A stretch of 64,000 nucleotides of DNA, taken from positions 248,001 to 312,000 of the forward strand of contig NZ_QWGA01000007.1 in NCBI RefSeq assembly GCF_003576245.1, in the 5' to 3' direction. The notes below the pieces were generated by a model. The model saw only the letters and a program-made list of their open reading frames with translations. It was not told the DNA's origin and did not search any database. A program made the position numbers and the translations under genes. How positions within the stretch are numbered: position 1 is the first letter of the stretch; the number at the start of each line of letters is the position of its first letter. Source of the stretch: Henriciella algicola (GTDB lineage Bacteria > Pseudomonadota > Alphaproteobacteria > Caulobacterales > Hyphomonadaceae). Below, in pieces: positions 37,959-48,224 of this stretch.

Positions 37959-38786
37959 ATGGTTGCGTCGAGGCCGGGTAGCCACAAGTCAAAAGAGCTG
38001 GCGCTACGACTGCTGTCTGCGCTCGTCCTCATACCATTCGCACTCTTTGTTGTTGCCACGGGCGGGCTGGTGCTTGCGATTGCCTGCGCGATCTTTGCCG
38101 CCATAATGGGGTACGAATGGGCGCGGATGACAGCGTCGCCAATCATGCCAGCCACCGCTGTCCTCGCAGCCGCCTGTGTGTTCGCCGCTTACTTCGGAGA
38201 CTGGAGCGTTTCGTTCATCGCGCTTCTGGTCTCTGCAGGTCTGATTTTCCTTATTCACCCGTCACGCATAAACGACCGCGCAGTGGCCGCCTTCGGTGTG
38301 TTCTATAGCGCCGGCCTACCGCTCGGGCTGTTCTTTCTGCGTGAGGGGACCTGGTATGGGCAGGCAGCTGCGCTGATCCTCATGGGGACAGTTTGGGCGT
38401 CGGATACTGGTGCTTATTTTGCGGGCCGCGGCTTTGGGGGCCCGCCGCTGGCGCCAAAGGACTCCCCATCGAAAACCTGGAGCGGCGCCATCGGGGCCAT
38501 GATCTGCAGCGGCCTTTGCGGCCTTATTGCCGCGGGGCTTCTGGATGCGTCGCGCGTTTCCTGGCTGTTTGCAGGTTTCGCGATCTCGATCGTTGCTCAA
38601 TGGGGCGACCTGTTCGAATCGTCGCTGAAGCGGCGCTATGGCGTCAAGGATACGAGTGGCTTCCTGCCTGGCCATGGCGGCGTCATGGACCGGGTGGATG
38701 GCCTGGGCATGGCCGCTGTTTTCTGCGCTGGGACGATGGCGCTCGTTGCCCCGCTACATGGATTGCTTGGATTGCAGGCCAGCTGA
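37959..38786 (+). CDS. cdsA: Phosphatidate cytidylyltransferase
   Basis: Membrane enzyme that makes CDP-diacylglycerol from phosphatidate and CTP. The 275 residues form about seven or eight helices; the C-terminal signature is FLPGHGGVMDRVDGLGMAAVF (about 235-255), with KDSPSKTWSGAIGAM ahead of it. The stop overlaps dxr as TGATG. Confidence 0.94.
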   Translation: MVASRPGSHKSKELALRLLSALVLIPFALFVVATGGLVLAIACAIFAAIMGYEWARMTASPIMPATAVLAAACVFAAYFGDWSVSFIALLVSAGLIFLIHPSRINDRAVAAFGVFYSAGLPLGLFFLREGTWYGQAAALILMGTVWASDTGAYFAGRGFGGPPLAPKDSPSKTWSGAIGAMICSGLCGLIAAGLLDASRVSWLFAGFAISIVAQWGDLFESSLKRRYGVKDTSGFLPGHGGVMDRVDGLGMAAVFCAGTMALVAPLHGLLGLQAS

Positions 38787-39985
38787 TGGCCAGAAAGCTC
38801 AGCATACTCGGATCTACGGGTTCCATCGGGCAATCGACCTTGTCGGTCGTTGCCCACGCGAATGCAGTTGGTGACGAGCCTGCTTTTGAGATCGAAACGC
38901 TGACCGCTCACACAAATGTTGAGCTGCTTGCGGCGCAGGCCGTTAAGTTTGGCGCGCGTACTGTTGTTATCGGCGAAGAGCGTTTTCATGGCGCCCTGAA
39001 GTCGCGTCTGGCTGGAAGCGGGATTGAGGTTCTGGCAGGCGCATCGGCCATCGAGGACGCCGCGCGTACCCCTGTGGACCGGGTCGTCGCTTCCATCGTT
39101 GGTATCGCGGGTCTCGCCTCCACCCATGCCGCGCTTGAGGCAGGCAACGATATCGCGCTGGCAAACAAGGAAAGCATGGTCTGTGCGGGGCCGCTTCTGA
39201 AGAAGGTCGCAGCGAAGACAGGGGCGCTCATCGTTCCGACTGATTCTGAGCACAATGCGATGTTCCAGGTCATGGAGCGCGCCGAGGATGTCGAGCGCCT
39301 TATCCTGACGGCGTCGGGTGGGCCGTTCCTGCGCACGCCGCTTGAGCAGCTCGCGAAGGTAACGCCTGAGGAAGCATGTGCCCACCCGCGGTGGTCGATG
39401 GGGCGGAAGATCTCTGTCGACAGCGCGAGTTTCATGAACAAGGCGCTGGAGCTGATCGAGGCAAGCTATCTGTTCGACGTGCCTGAATCGCGCATCGATG
39501 TGCTCGTCCATCCACAATCGATCATCCATTCGCTCGTCAGCTATATCGATGGCTCATTCCTTGCACAGCTGGGTTCACCAGACATGCAGACGCCAATCGC
39601 CCACGCTCTATCATGGCCAGAAGGCCGTGTGCCGACCGCTGTAGAGCGGCTGGATCTCGCGTCTATTGCCCGCCTTGAATTTGAGAATGTCGACGACAGG
39701 CGTTTTCCTTCAATCAGGCTCGCGCGCGCAGCTCTCAACGAATCAGATGCGGCTGTGATCGTGCTCAACGCGTCCAATGAGGAGGCCGTGGAGGCCTTTC
39801 TGACCGGACGGTGCAAGTTTACGGATATCAACCGGGTTAATGAGGAAGCGGTAACGCAGCTGAGCCGTCGTTTCACTCATAATGACGACTGTCTAAGCCT
39901 TGAGGAAATCGGTTATATAGATGCCGAAGCGCGAACGCTGGCGCAAGAACTCGTCATGTCGAGCATGGCCCGCGCGAAGGATTGA
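38786..39985 (+). CDS. dxr: 1-deoxy-D-xylulose-5-phosphate reductoisomerase
   Basis: Second step of the MEP isoprenoid pathway, NADPH and divalent-metal dependent. The 399 residues contain the nucleotide motif ILGSTGSIGQSTL (about 6-18), LANKESMVCAG, the metal site VPTDSEHNAMFQ (about 150-161) and GRKISVDSASFMNKALELIEA. The longer frame from 38393 overlaps cdsA and is rejected. Being next to uppS it places isoprenoid precursor supply beside carrier synthesis. Confidence 0.95.
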   Translation: MARKLSILGSTGSIGQSTLSVVAHANAVGDEPAFEIETLTAHTNVELLAAQAVKFGARTVVIGEERFHGALKSRLAGSGIEVLAGASAIEDAARTPVDRVVASIVGIAGLASTHAALEAGNDIALANKESMVCAGPLLKKVAAKTGALIVPTDSEHNAMFQVMERAEDVERLILTASGGPFLRTPLEQLAKVTPEEACAHPRWSMGRKISVDSASFMNKALELIEASYLFDVPESRIDVLVHPQSIIHSLVSYIDGSFLAQLGSPDMQTPIAHALSWPEGRVPTAVERLDLASIARLEFENVDDRRFPSIRLARAALNESDAAVIVLNASNEEAVEAFLTGRCKFTDINRVNEEAVTQLSRRFTHNDDCLSLEEIGYIDAEARTLAQELVMSSMARAKD

Positions 39986-39987
39986 TT

Positions 39988-41163
39988 ATGTTTGATGGAT
40001 TTCTAAGCCAGGGCCCGATCTTCATTGTCTGCCTCGTCTTCATGCTGGGCATTGTGGTCGTTATTCATGAGCTCGGCCACTATCTCGCGGGTCGTTACTT
40101 TGGCGCTGGCGTTGAGTCTTTTTCGGTCGGTTTCGGAAAGCCAATTTTTGAGAAGAGTGACAAACGCGGCACGAGATGGCGTGTGAACTGGATCCCGCTC
40201 GGCGGCTTTGTGAAATTCGTAGGCGAGAGCCAGCTTCCGGGCGATGTTGGCAAGATAGAGCAGGGGCCTGTGGGCAAGCCATTCCATGAGATTGGTGTGT
40301 GGCCGCGCACGGCGATTGCTGCTGCAGGGCCGGCGGCAAACTTTGTTCTCGCCGCGCTGATCTTCGCCGTGTTCTTCTATTTCAACGGTGCCTATCAGGC
40401 CCGCGTTGGGGTCACGAGCGTTCTGGAAGATGGCGCCGCAGCCGAGGCCGGTATTGAGACGGGAGATATCTTTGTTTCGATGGGAGGCGAGGCTGTCGAC
40501 AATGCCGGCGACCTGCAGACGATCGTCTCCATGTCGAGCAACAAGGAGTTACTCACTATCGTTGAGCGCGATGGTGAAGAAATCGAGCTGACTGTTACGC
40601 CGCAGCGTCAGATGCGTGAGAATGCGGTCGGACAGGTTCAGGCGCTGGGCACCATTGGGATCACGCTTCAGGAGCTGCGCGATACTGCGGAGCGCATCGA
40701 CTATAACCCGGTGGAGGCGCTGGCCATGGGCGGCGTTCAGACCTGGGATACGGTTGCCAAGACTACGGACATGATTGGCCGGATGATCACTGGCAAGGAA
40801 GCGTTGAGCTCTCTCAGCGGTCCCGTCGCCATCGGTGATATCAGCCGCCGCGTCGTAAACCGGACCATGGCGAACAATGAAATCCCGCTTGCGACCCGTA
40901 TCAACGCTCTATTCTGGAGCATGATGACCATCTGCGCGGCGGTGTCTGTAGGAATTGGATTCTTTAATTTACTTCCTCTTCCTGTGCTTGACGGTGGCCA
41001 CATCGTGTTCAATTGCTATGAAGCGTTTGCGGGCAAGCCATTGCCAGCAAGGATACAGGAGGGGGCCCTGATGGCCGGTATGTTCCTGCTTCTGGGGATG
41101 TTTGTTTTCATCACCTGGGGCGATGTACTGGAAACAGGGCTGTTCAACAGCGCTCGGGGCTGA
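39988..41163 (+). CDS. rseP: RIP metalloprotease RseP (site-2 protease)
   Basis: Intramembrane zinc protease that cleaves anti-sigma factors or signal peptides inside the membrane. The 391 residues have the zinc motif HELGH near 27-31 in the first helix, the FGKPIF and RWRVNWIPLGGFVKF blocks, one recognisable PDZ-like region (about 125-205) and the second catalytic motif NLLPLPVLDGGHIVF near the C-terminus. ATG 39988 is used; a TTG two codons earlier overlaps the dxr stop. It sits between dxr and bamA as in many proteobacteria. Confidence 0.94.
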   Translation: MFDGFLSQGPIFIVCLVFMLGIVVVIHELGHYLAGRYFGAGVESFSVGFGKPIFEKSDKRGTRWRVNWIPLGGFVKFVGESQLPGDVGKIEQGPVGKPFHEIGVWPRTAIAAAGPAANFVLAALIFAVFFYFNGAYQARVGVTSVLEDGAAAEAGIETGDIFVSMGGEAVDNAGDLQTIVSMSSNKELLTIVERDGEEIELTVTPQRQMRENAVGQVQALGTIGITLQELRDTAERIDYNPVEALAMGGVQTWDTVAKTTDMIGRMITGKEALSSLSGPVAIGDISRRVVNRTMANNEIPLATRINALFWSMMTICAAVSVGIGFFNLLPLPVLDGGHIVFNCYEAFAGKPLPARIQEGALMAGMFLLLGMFVFITWGDVLETGLFNSARG

Positions 41164-41197
41164 TAGCCGAATTGCGTTGTAAATTGAGAGAGACGCC

Positions 41198-43762
41198 ATG
41201 CGATCAGTCTTCGTTGCTTCCATGTTTAGCGTTGCCGCGATGCTCGGCACGTCGACAGCCGTCGGTGCCCTGCTATCTGCGAAGGCCCAGTCGCCCCAGA
41301 CGGCAGAGCGCATCCGCACCATTCAGGTGGAAGGCAATGAGCGTATCGAAGACCGTACGATCCAGTCCTACCTGCTCGTCGAGCCGGGCGACCCATTCGA
41401 TGCCGAGCGTATCGATCTCTCTCTGAAAACGCTGTTCGCGACGGGTCTTTTTGCTGACGCCTCGTTCGAGAAGTCGGGTGCTGATCTGATCGTTCGCGTG
41501 GTCGAGAACCCGATCATCAATCGCGTGATCTTTGAGGGCAACAGCTCCATCGATGATGAGAAGATGCGTGAAGAGATCCAGGTCGCGCCGCGCGGTATCT
41601 TCACCGCAGCGCGCGTGCAGGCAGACGTTCAGCGTATTCTTGAGCTTTACCGCCAGTCCGGTCGCTTTGCTGCAACCGTCGAGCCGCAATACAAGCCGCT
41701 TGAGCAGAACCGCGTGGATCTCGTCTTCGTAGTGAATGAAGGCCCTGTTACGGGCGTTCGCTCCATCAACTTCATCGGCAACGAAGAGTATGCGGACCGG
41801 CGTCTTCGCAGCGAGATCGCTACGCGCCAGTCGCGCTGGTGGCGTTTCTTCAGCTCGAACGACAATTACGACCCGGGCCGCCTTGAGTATGACCGCGAGC
41901 TCCTGCGTCAGTTCTATCAGAACAATGGTTATTACGACTTCCGCGTCGTTTCGGCCGTGGCTGACCTGACGCCTGACCAGGAAGACTTCTACATCACCTA
42001 TACGGTCGATGAGGGCGTTCAGTACAACTTCGGCACGGTCAATGTGTCGACCCAGCTCGACAAGCTGAATAGCGACGCGCTGCGCAATGCGCTCTCGATT
42101 CAGGAAGGCGATCTCTTCCGCGGCAACCGGATCGAGGACGCGATCGACACGCTGACCTATGCGGCTGGTATCGCTGGCTACGCATTCGTCGACATTACGC
42201 CAGACCTTCGCCCGAACCCGGAGACGAACACGGTCGATGTCACCTTTGCGATTGATGAGGGCCCGCGCGTCTATATCGAGCGGATCAACATTGTCGGGAA
42301 TACCCGTACGCTTGACCGGGTTGTTCGCCGTGAGCTGCGCGTCTCCGAAGGCGACGCCTTCAACCGCGTCCTGCTCGACCGCTCGCGTAACCGCGTGCGC
42401 GCACTCGGCTACTTCAAGGAAGTGACGATCACGGAAAATCCGGGGTCTGAGCCAGACCGTACGGTTGTCGATGTCACGGTGGAAGAACAGCCAACGGGTG
42501 AGCTTTCCTTCGCCGCTGGTTACTCTTCTGTCGACGCCTTCCTCTTCGATGTGAGTGTCTCGGAGCGCAACCTTCGTGGCCGCGGCCAGACCGCTGTCGC
42601 CCGTATTTCGGCGTCGCAGCGCCAGCAATATGTCGACCTCCGCTTCCGGGAGCCTCGCTTCCTTGACCGCAATCTCGCGGCCGGTATCGACATCTTCTCG
42701 TCGCGTTCCGACTTCTCGAATATCGGCTTTGGTGGCTTCACCTCGGACACGATTGGTGCAGGTGTGAACCTTGGCTTCCCGCTGACAGAGAACACCAATC
42801 TTGGCCTGCGCTATCGCCTCCAGCAGGATGAACTCGATATCAATCTCGGCAACGTCGTGATTGATGGGAATGGCGACCTGGTCATCATCACCGACACGTT
42901 TGATGGCGGCACGCCAGACGATCCAAGCGACGATACGGTTTTCGACCGTCCGGCGAACCCGAATGACGACCTGCCGGCCAATGCGCTCGTGGTCGATGCG
43001 TGTTCGCCGCTCTACAATAATCGCAGCTTCTCGAACTGCCGTAATGAGCGCGCCGAGCTGTCTTCGATCATCGGCTATACCTTCAACTGGGACCGCCGGA
43101 ACGATCCAATCCAGCCAACGGGCGGCTTTGACTTCTCGTTCAGCCAGGATCTCGCAGGCGTTGGCGGCGACGTTCAGTACATCCGGACCGAATCCTCTGC
43201 AGCTGCCTATCAGGGCATCTTCAAGGGCGTTCGTGCCAGTGTCCGTCTCTCTGGTGGCTTCATTGGCTCATGGGGCGGGGACGAAGGTATCCGGATCAAT
43301 AACCGCTTCTTCCGCGGCGGTAGTACATTCCGCGGCTTCGACGTGGCTGGCCTCGGCCCGCGTCGTATCGTTCGTGAAGTGGACGCCGAAGGGAATACGC
43401 AACGTATTCGCAAGGGCCGTGCGCTCGGTGGTAAGGCCTATTACCAGGCAACGGCTGAGCTGACCTTCCCGAACTTCCTGCCTGAAGAGTACGGCATTGA
43501 TACCGCGCTCTTCCTCGAGGCTGGTTCTGTTGGTGAACTCGATGAGATCGATACGGAACCACGGAACATCACGCAGATCGGGCCAGACCTGTTTGCGATC
43601 GAAGAGTCACAGACCTCCATGCCTCTACGGGCATCGGCGGGTCTTTCGGTGGGCTGGGACTCGCCGTTCGGACCAATCCGGTTCGATTTCTCTCAAATCC
43701 TCAAGAAAGAAGAGTACGACCGGACCGAGACGTTCAGGTTCAGTACCTCAACACGCTTCTAG
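41198..43762 (+). CDS. bamA: Outer membrane protein assembly factor BamA
   Basis: Central component of the BAM complex that inserts beta-barrels in the outer membrane. The 854 residues have a signal peptide (cut probably near AKAQ, about residue 31), five POTRA domains (about 35-440; for instance IRTIQVEGNERIEDRTIQSYL and NRVIFEGNSSIDDEKMREEI) and a C-terminal barrel ending in aromatic Phe (FSTSTRF), a BAM recognition signal. An acidic loop in the barrel (DTFDGGTPDDPSDDT) may be surface exposed. It is followed by a Skp-like chaperone gene 19 bases on. Confidence 0.96.
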   Translation: MRSVFVASMFSVAAMLGTSTAVGALLSAKAQSPQTAERIRTIQVEGNERIEDRTIQSYLLVEPGDPFDAERIDLSLKTLFATGLFADASFEKSGADLIVRVVENPIINRVIFEGNSSIDDEKMREEIQVAPRGIFTAARVQADVQRILELYRQSGRFAATVEPQYKPLEQNRVDLVFVVNEGPVTGVRSINFIGNEEYADRRLRSEIATRQSRWWRFFSSNDNYDPGRLEYDRELLRQFYQNNGYYDFRVVSAVADLTPDQEDFYITYTVDEGVQYNFGTVNVSTQLDKLNSDALRNALSIQEGDLFRGNRIEDAIDTLTYAAGIAGYAFVDITPDLRPNPETNTVDVTFAIDEGPRVYIERINIVGNTRTLDRVVRRELRVSEGDAFNRVLLDRSRNRVRALGYFKEVTITENPGSEPDRTVVDVTVEEQPTGELSFAAGYSSVDAFLFDVSVSERNLRGRGQTAVARISASQRQQYVDLRFREPRFLDRNLAAGIDIFSSRSDFSNIGFGGFTSDTIGAGVNLGFPLTENTNLGLRYRLQQDELDINLGNVVIDGNGDLVIITDTFDGGTPDDPSDDTVFDRPANPNDDLPANALVVDACSPLYNNRSFSNCRNERAELSSIIGYTFNWDRRNDPIQPTGGFDFSFSQDLAGVGGDVQYIRTESSAAAYQGIFKGVRASVRLSGGFIGSWGGDEGIRINNRFFRGGSTFRGFDVAGLGPRRIVREVDAEGNTQRIRKGRALGGKAYYQATAELTFPNFLPEEYGIDTALFLEAGSVGELDEIDTEPRNITQIGPDLFAIEESQTSMPLRASAGLSVGWDSPFGPIRFDFSQILKKEEYDRTETFRFSTSTRF

Positions 43763-43781
43763 AAGTTCTCAGGAGGAACTC

Positions 43782-44408
43782 ATGAAACTCATTAAAACCG
43801 CAGCGGCGTCAGTCGCTGTCATGATGTCGTCTGCAATCATTGCCGCTCCGGTGGCGCAGGCGCAGAATTCCGAAGTTGTCGTCATCAACCAGCAGCGCGT
43901 CATGGCTGAAAGCACAGCTGGCCAGGACATTGCGCAAAAGCTCGAACAGATCGGTACCTCGATCCAGAACGAGCTCACGCCAGAAGCAAACGCGCTTCAG
44001 CAGCAGGGTGAGTCGCTCGAAGCGCGCACGGCAAACATGTCGATGGATGCGATCGCTGCTGATCAGGCGCTCCGCACCGAGGTCGAAGCGTACGCCCAGC
44101 GTGCACAGCAATTCAGCCTGGATCGTCAGTTCGCGGCGGCGGAGCTTCAAGCAACAGAACGCGCAGCATGGCAGCGTTTCTATCAGGCGCTCCAGCCTGT
44201 GCTGGAACAGGTCATCACCGAAACGGGTGCGAACGTGATGCTTGATACGTCACAGACCGTGTGGTCATCCGAAGCTGTCGACGTCACCGGGTCTGTCCTC
44301 ATGAAGATGAACGCGGCGCTTCCAACGGTTGAAGTCACCCGTCAGCGCCTCTCGGCAGAAGCTCGTCAGCGCCTGATCCAGCAGCAGCAACAACAACAGC
44401 AGCAGTAG
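43782..44408 (+). CDS. skp: OmpH/Skp family periplasmic chaperone
   Basis: The predicted product is 208 residues with a signal peptide (MKLIKTAAASVAVMMSS..., cut likely after AQAQ near residue 27). The mature part is a coiled-coil OmpH-like domain (VVVINQQRVMAESTAGQDIAQKLEQIG start, long alpha-helical middle rich in Ala, Gln and Glu). Skp binds unfolded outer-membrane proteins in the periplasm. AGGAGG stands seven bases before the ATG. The C-terminus is a run of nine glutamines encoded by CAG and CAA codons (44378-44405), unusual for the family. The frame starting at 43497 overlaps bamA and is not used. Confidence 0.88.
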   Translation: MKLIKTAAASVAVMMSSAIIAAPVAQAQNSEVVVINQQRVMAESTAGQDIAQKLEQIGTSIQNELTPEANALQQQGESLEARTANMSMDAIAADQALRTEVEAYAQRAQQFSLDRQFAAAELQATERAAWQRFYQALQPVLEQVITETGANVMLDTSQTVWSSEAVDVTGSVLMKMNAALPTVEVTRQRLSAEARQRLIQQQQQQQQQ

Positions 44409-44417
44409 CATTCCGCC

Positions 44418-45434
44418 GTGCCAGCAGACTCAAGGTTCTTCCGTTTTCTCGGGCCCCTAAGCCTTGGGGAGCTGGCCACTGCGACGGGTGCTGAGCTTCG
44501 CGGCGATGCAGACGCCGTTGCGACCAATGTCGCAGCTGCTGCTCGCGCGCGCGGCGGTGAAGTCTGCTACTATGAAGGTAAAAAGCGGCCGGCGGCTGAT
44601 GCAATAAGTGCAGAGGCTGCCGCCTGTTTTGTGCGTGAAGAGTTTGCCGACGCCATGCCTGATGGTGTGGCCGCGCTCGTGACCCCGCTGCCTCGCTACG
44701 CTCATGCTGTTGCGGCACGTCGACTGATCCAGTTTCGCGATTGGGGTGATGTAGTAGAGCCGCACGAGGCGACGAACATCCATCCGAGCGCACGAATTGC
44801 TCCGACAGCGCATATTGGCGAGGGCGCTGCCATCGGCGACCGTTCGATCATCGCACCTAATGCGGTCATCGGCCCGGGTGTGCAGATTGGTCGTGATTGC
44901 GTCATCGGGGCGAATGTCAGCATCCAGTGCGCGCTTATTGGAAACAATGTGAAAATCTATTCCGGCGCGCGAATCGGCGAGGCGGGCTTCGGTGTCATGC
45001 CAGGGCCGGGCGGTGCAGAAGATGCGCCGCAGTTCGGCCGCGTCATCATGCAGGATGGGGTCACCATTGGTGCGAATAGCTGCGTTGATCGCGGTGCCTT
45101 CGATGACACCATCATAGGTGAGAACACCAAGATCGATAATCTCTGCCAGATCGCTCATAATGTCGTCCTTGGCCGCAATGTGCTCATGGCGTCGTTTGGC
45201 GGTATCTCCGGCACGGTGACCGTAGGTGACGGCGTTCAGCTTGGCGGCCGCGTCGGCATTGCCGATCATGTCGTCGTCGGTGAGGGGGCTCAGATTGCGG
45301 CGTCTGCCGGTGTGTTCCGCGAAATTCCGGCTGGTGAGACGTGGGGCGGAACGCCTGCACGACCTGTCCGTGACTGGATGCGCGAAATCGCCTGGGTGCA
45401 GAAGCAGACTTCGAGGGAAAGGCGAAAATCTTGA
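44418..45434 (+). CDS. lpxD: UDP-3-O-(3-hydroxymyristoyl)glucosamine N-acyltransferase
   Basis: Third step of lipid A synthesis, adding the second 3-hydroxyacyl chain. The 338 residues have an N-terminal uridine-binding domain ([22 protein letters not shown]) and a left-handed beta-helix of hexapeptide repeats from about residue 120 on ([43 protein letters not shown]), with the catalytic His region [11 protein letters not shown]. Starts with GTG nine bases after skp. The stop overlaps lpxA (TTGA). Confidence 0.93.
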   Translation: MPADSRFFRFLGPLSLGELATATGAELRGDADAVATNVAAAARARGGEVCYYEGKKRPAADAISAEAAACFVREEFADAMPDGVAALVTPLPRYAHAVAARRLIQFRDWGDVVEPHEATNIHPSARIAPTAHIGEGAAIGDRSIIAPNAVIGPGVQIGRDCVIGANVSIQCALIGNNVKIYSGARIGEAGFGVMPGPGGAEDAPQFGRVIMQDGVTIGANSCVDRGAFDDTIIGENTKIDNLCQIAHNVVLGRNVLMASFGGISGTVTVGDGVQLGGRVGIADHVVVGEGAQIAASAGVFREIPAGETWGGTPARPVRDWMREIAWVQKQTSRERRKS

Positions 45435-46222
45435 CCACTACAATCCACCCGACAGCGATTGTCGAAGAAGGTGCGAGCCTTGGTGAGGGCGTCAGCGTCG
45501 GCGCATTTGCCTATATTGGCGCGGAAGTCACGCTGGGCGATGGCTGCCGTATTCACCAGCGCGCAACTGTCACCGGTCGCACGGAGCTCGGCGCGAACGT
45601 CGAGGTTTTTCCGGGCGCGGTGATCGGTACTGCGCCTCAGATCCTGAATTTCAAGGATGATGGGACGTCTCGCCTGATCATTGGCTCCTCAACGGTCATC
45701 CGCGAACATGTGACCATTCATGGTGGCTCGCCGGCGCATGGTGGTCTCACCAAGGTTGGTGAAAACTGTCTGTTCATGGTCGGGGTTCACATCGCCCATG
45801 ATTGTATCGTCGGCGACAAGTGCGTTTTCGCGAACAATGTTGCGCTTGGCGGCCATATCGTGGTTGCTGATCAGGTCTGGATGGGCGGTCTTGCTGCTGT
45901 TCACCAGTTTTGCCGCATCGGCCAGCATGCCTTCGTTGGTGGTGGGGCCATCGTCGTCGCTGACGTCATTCCCTATGGTTCCGTGATCGGTAACCATGCC
46001 CACCTCGCCGGTCTCAACATCGTGGGCATGAAGCGGCGCGGGTTCAGTCGTCAGTCCATCCATGATCTTCGTGCGGCCTACCGGATGCTGTTTGCCAAGG
46101 AAGGCACGTTCAGCGAGCGCGTGAAAGACGCCGAGGAGACCTACAGTGATTGCGCGGAATTGATGGAGATCATCAACTTCATTCGCGCGAGCAAGAACCG
46201 GTCGCTTTGCCTGCCTGAATAG
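45431..46222 (+). CDS. lpxA: Acyl-ACP--UDP-N-acetylglucosamine O-acyltransferase
   Basis: First committed step of lipid A synthesis. The 263 residues are hexapeptide repeats ([26 protein letters not shown]) with the catalytic-His block [29 protein letters not shown] and the C-terminal helical [27 protein letters not shown]. It starts with TTG overlapping the lpxD stop. fabZ, which I recall as lying between lpxD and lpxA in relatives, is absent. Confidence 0.94.
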   Translation: MTTTIHPTAIVEEGASLGEGVSVGAFAYIGAEVTLGDGCRIHQRATVTGRTELGANVEVFPGAVIGTAPQILNFKDDGTSRLIIGSSTVIREHVTIHGGSPAHGGLTKVGENCLFMVGVHIAHDCIVGDKCVFANNVALGGHIVVADQVWMGGLAAVHQFCRIGQHAFVGGGAIVVADVIPYGSVIGNHAHLAGLNIVGMKRRGFSRQSIHDLRAAYRMLFAKEGTFSERVKDAEETYSDCAELMEIINFIRASKNRSLCLPE

Positions 46223-46232
46223 GCCAGTCAGC

Positions 46233-47072
46233 ATGAAGAAACTCGCCATCATCGCCGGACTGGGAGACCTTCCGGTCTCGATCGCGTCGGCAGCCCAGGA
46301 GCGGGGACAAGGCGTCCACGTCTTCCGCCTGTCCGGTTTCGAGGAGGAACGACTTGAACGCTTCGACCATGAGACGGTCGGGATCGGTCAGATCGGGCAC
46401 CTGATCAAGCGGCTCAAGAAGGTCGGCTGCGAGCAGGTCGTTCTGGCTGGCATCGTCAAGCGGCCGAACTTCTCCAACATCAAGCTCGACATGCGCGGCG
46501 CCAAGCTTCTGCCGCGCGTCCTCAAGGCCGCCCGCAATGGTGACGATGCGCTATTACGTGTCATTGTGGGCGAGCTTGAAGCTGAAGGTTTTGAGGTGAT
46601 CGCAGCCGAGGCTGCAGCGCAGGACCTGACTGTCGGTGAAGGAATTATCTTCGGCCGGGAGCCATCAGAAAGTGAGCTTGCGGACCTTCGGAAGGCTGCG
46701 GCGATCGCGGGCGAAACCGGGCGATTGGATATCGGGCAGGGGTGCGTCGTCTGTGATGGGCTTGTCTTGGCCGTCGAGGCGCAGGAAGGCACTGACCGTA
46801 TGCTCGCCCGGATCACCGATCTGGAGGATGAGATCAGGGGCACGTCGATCTCGCGGCGCGGCGTGCTTGTAAAGCGCCCCAAGCCCATTCAGGAGCGCCG
46901 CATCGATCTGCCGACGATTGGGCCAGCCACGATTGAGAAAGCTGCTGAGGCAGGGCTGGTCGGCGTCGGTGTTGAGGCTGAAGGCGCGCTTCTTCTCAAT
47001 CGGGACGAGATTGGCAGGCGATGCGCCGAGACAGGTGTGTTCCTGTTCGCTTTCCCCAAGGATTGGACCTGA
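46233..47072 (+). CDS. lpxI: UDP-2,3-diacylglucosamine pyrophosphatase LpxI (DUF1009)
   Basis: Hydrolyses UDP-2,3-diacylglucosamine to lipid X, replacing LpxH in alphaproteobacteria. The 279 residues match the family: KLAIIAGLGDLPVSIASAAQERGQGVHVFRLSGF at the start, GIVKRPNFSNIKLD, and VLVKRPKPIQERRIDLPTIGPATIEKAAEAGLVGVGVEAEGALLLNRDEI at the end, with a conserved Asp in the latter. It lies 10 bases after lpxA and 6 bases before lpxB, completing a lpxD-A-I-B block. Confidence 0.93.
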   Translation: MKKLAIIAGLGDLPVSIASAAQERGQGVHVFRLSGFEEERLERFDHETVGIGQIGHLIKRLKKVGCEQVVLAGIVKRPNFSNIKLDMRGAKLLPRVLKAARNGDDALLRVIVGELEAEGFEVIAAEAAAQDLTVGEGIIFGREPSESELADLRKAAAIAGETGRLDIGQGCVVCDGLVLAVEAQEGTDRMLARITDLEDEIRGTSISRRGVLVKRPKPIQERRIDLPTIGPATIEKAAEAGLVGVGVEAEGALLLNRDEIGRRCAETGVFLFAFPKDWT

Positions 47073-47078
47073 GCATCT

Positions 47079-48224
47079 ATGGCATCCAGCATCTACCTCG
47101 TTGCCGCTGAAGCCTCCGGTGACCTCCTGGCTGCAGAGATTGTCGACGAACTGCGACGACTGGAGCCAGATGTCACCCTTAATGCCATTGGTAGCGACCA
47201 GTTGGCCGCGCGTGGTCTTCCTTCGCCAATAGATGTGTCGGTGCTGTCCGTGGTTGGCTTGCTTGAGGGCGTGAAGATCTACCGTGAGGTCGTCGCGCTC
47301 GCGGATGCGGCAGCAGACGCTATTATTGACGCGGCGCCGGATACTGTCGCCTTGGTGGACTCCTGGGGGTTTACGCTGCGCGTCGCCCAGCGCGTGCGCG
47401 CACGCGCCCCGCATATCAGACTGGTCAAGGTCGTCGGGCCGCAAGTCTGGGCGACCCGACCTGGCCGGGCGAAAACGCTGGCTGAGACAGTCGATCACCT
47501 CGTGTGCATTCATGGAATGGAAGCGCCATTCTATGAGCCTTTCGGGCTCCCTGTAACCGTTATGGGCAATCCGGCGCTATCACGTGGTCATAAGGGTGAT
47601 CCGCAAGCCGGGAGGCTCGCGATGGGCGTCGGTGAAGCGCCAGTACTTCTCGTACTTCCGGGTAGCCGGCGCAGCGAGATAGATAGCGTTGCGCCTGCAT
47701 TGCTCGAAGCGGCCCAGCAGGTACAAGAGACACGCGAGGATGTACGTGTCATCCTTCATCCGGCCTCGAATATTCGTCCATATTTCATTGAAAAATATGG
47801 CAACCGGTTCGATTGGGTCGAGCTCAGCCCAGAGGGTGCCGACCGTTTTGATGTCATGTCAGCCGCAACTTATGCGCTGGCCTGTTCGGGGACCGTTACG
47901 AGCGAACTCGCCTTTCAAGACACGCCATTCCTCGTTGGGTACCAGACCGGTTGGGTCACCTGGTCGCTTGCCCGCTTCTTCCTGTTCAAGCCGACGCATA
48001 TCACGCTGCTGAACATTGCGGCGGATGATACGGAAGTCGTGCCGGAGTTCGTTCAGACCAAGTTCAAGGCCGGAAGGATGGCAGACGAAGCGCTGCGCAT
48101 GCTAGGCGATGAAGAGGCACGGCAAGCTCAAATCGCCGCACAGAAAAACGCCCTCGCACGTATGGGCGAGGGCGATCTTCGATCTGCTGAGATTGCAGCA
48201 AAGGTGCTGCTTAAGCGGGACTAG
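47079..48224 (+). CDS. lpxB: Lipid-A-disaccharide synthase
   Basis: Glycosyltransferase (GT19) that joins lipid X with UDP-diacylglucosamine. The 381 residues contain [19 protein letters not shown] (about 5-23), [37 protein letters not shown] and the donor-binding region [30 protein letters not shown]. The stop codon TAG (48222-48224) overlaps the gltA stop on the opposite strand within CTAG. Confidence 0.94.
   Translation: MASSIYLVAAEASGDLLAAEIVDELRRLEPDVTLNAIGSDQLAARGLPSPIDVSVLSVVGLLEGVKIYREVVALADAAADAIIDAAPDTVALVDSWGFTLRVAQRVRARAPHIRLVKVVGPQVWATRPGRAKTLAETVDHLVCIHGMEAPFYEPFGLPVTVMGNPALSRGHKGDPQAGRLAMGVGEAPVLLVLPGSRRSEIDSVAPALLEAAQQVQETREDVRVILHPASNIRPYFIEKYGNRFDWVELSPEGADRFDVMSAATYALACSGTVTSELAFQDTPFLVGYQTGWVTWSLARFFLFKPTHITLLNIAADDTEVVPEFVQTKFKAGRMADEALRMLGDEEARQAQIAAQKNALARMGEGDLRSAEIAAKVLLKRD

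Noticed and set aside
41273-42628. 451-codon open frame on the minus strand opposite bamA
   Set aside because: It mirrors the bamA codon pattern in a GC-rich genome, has no recognisable domain, and bamA is certain.
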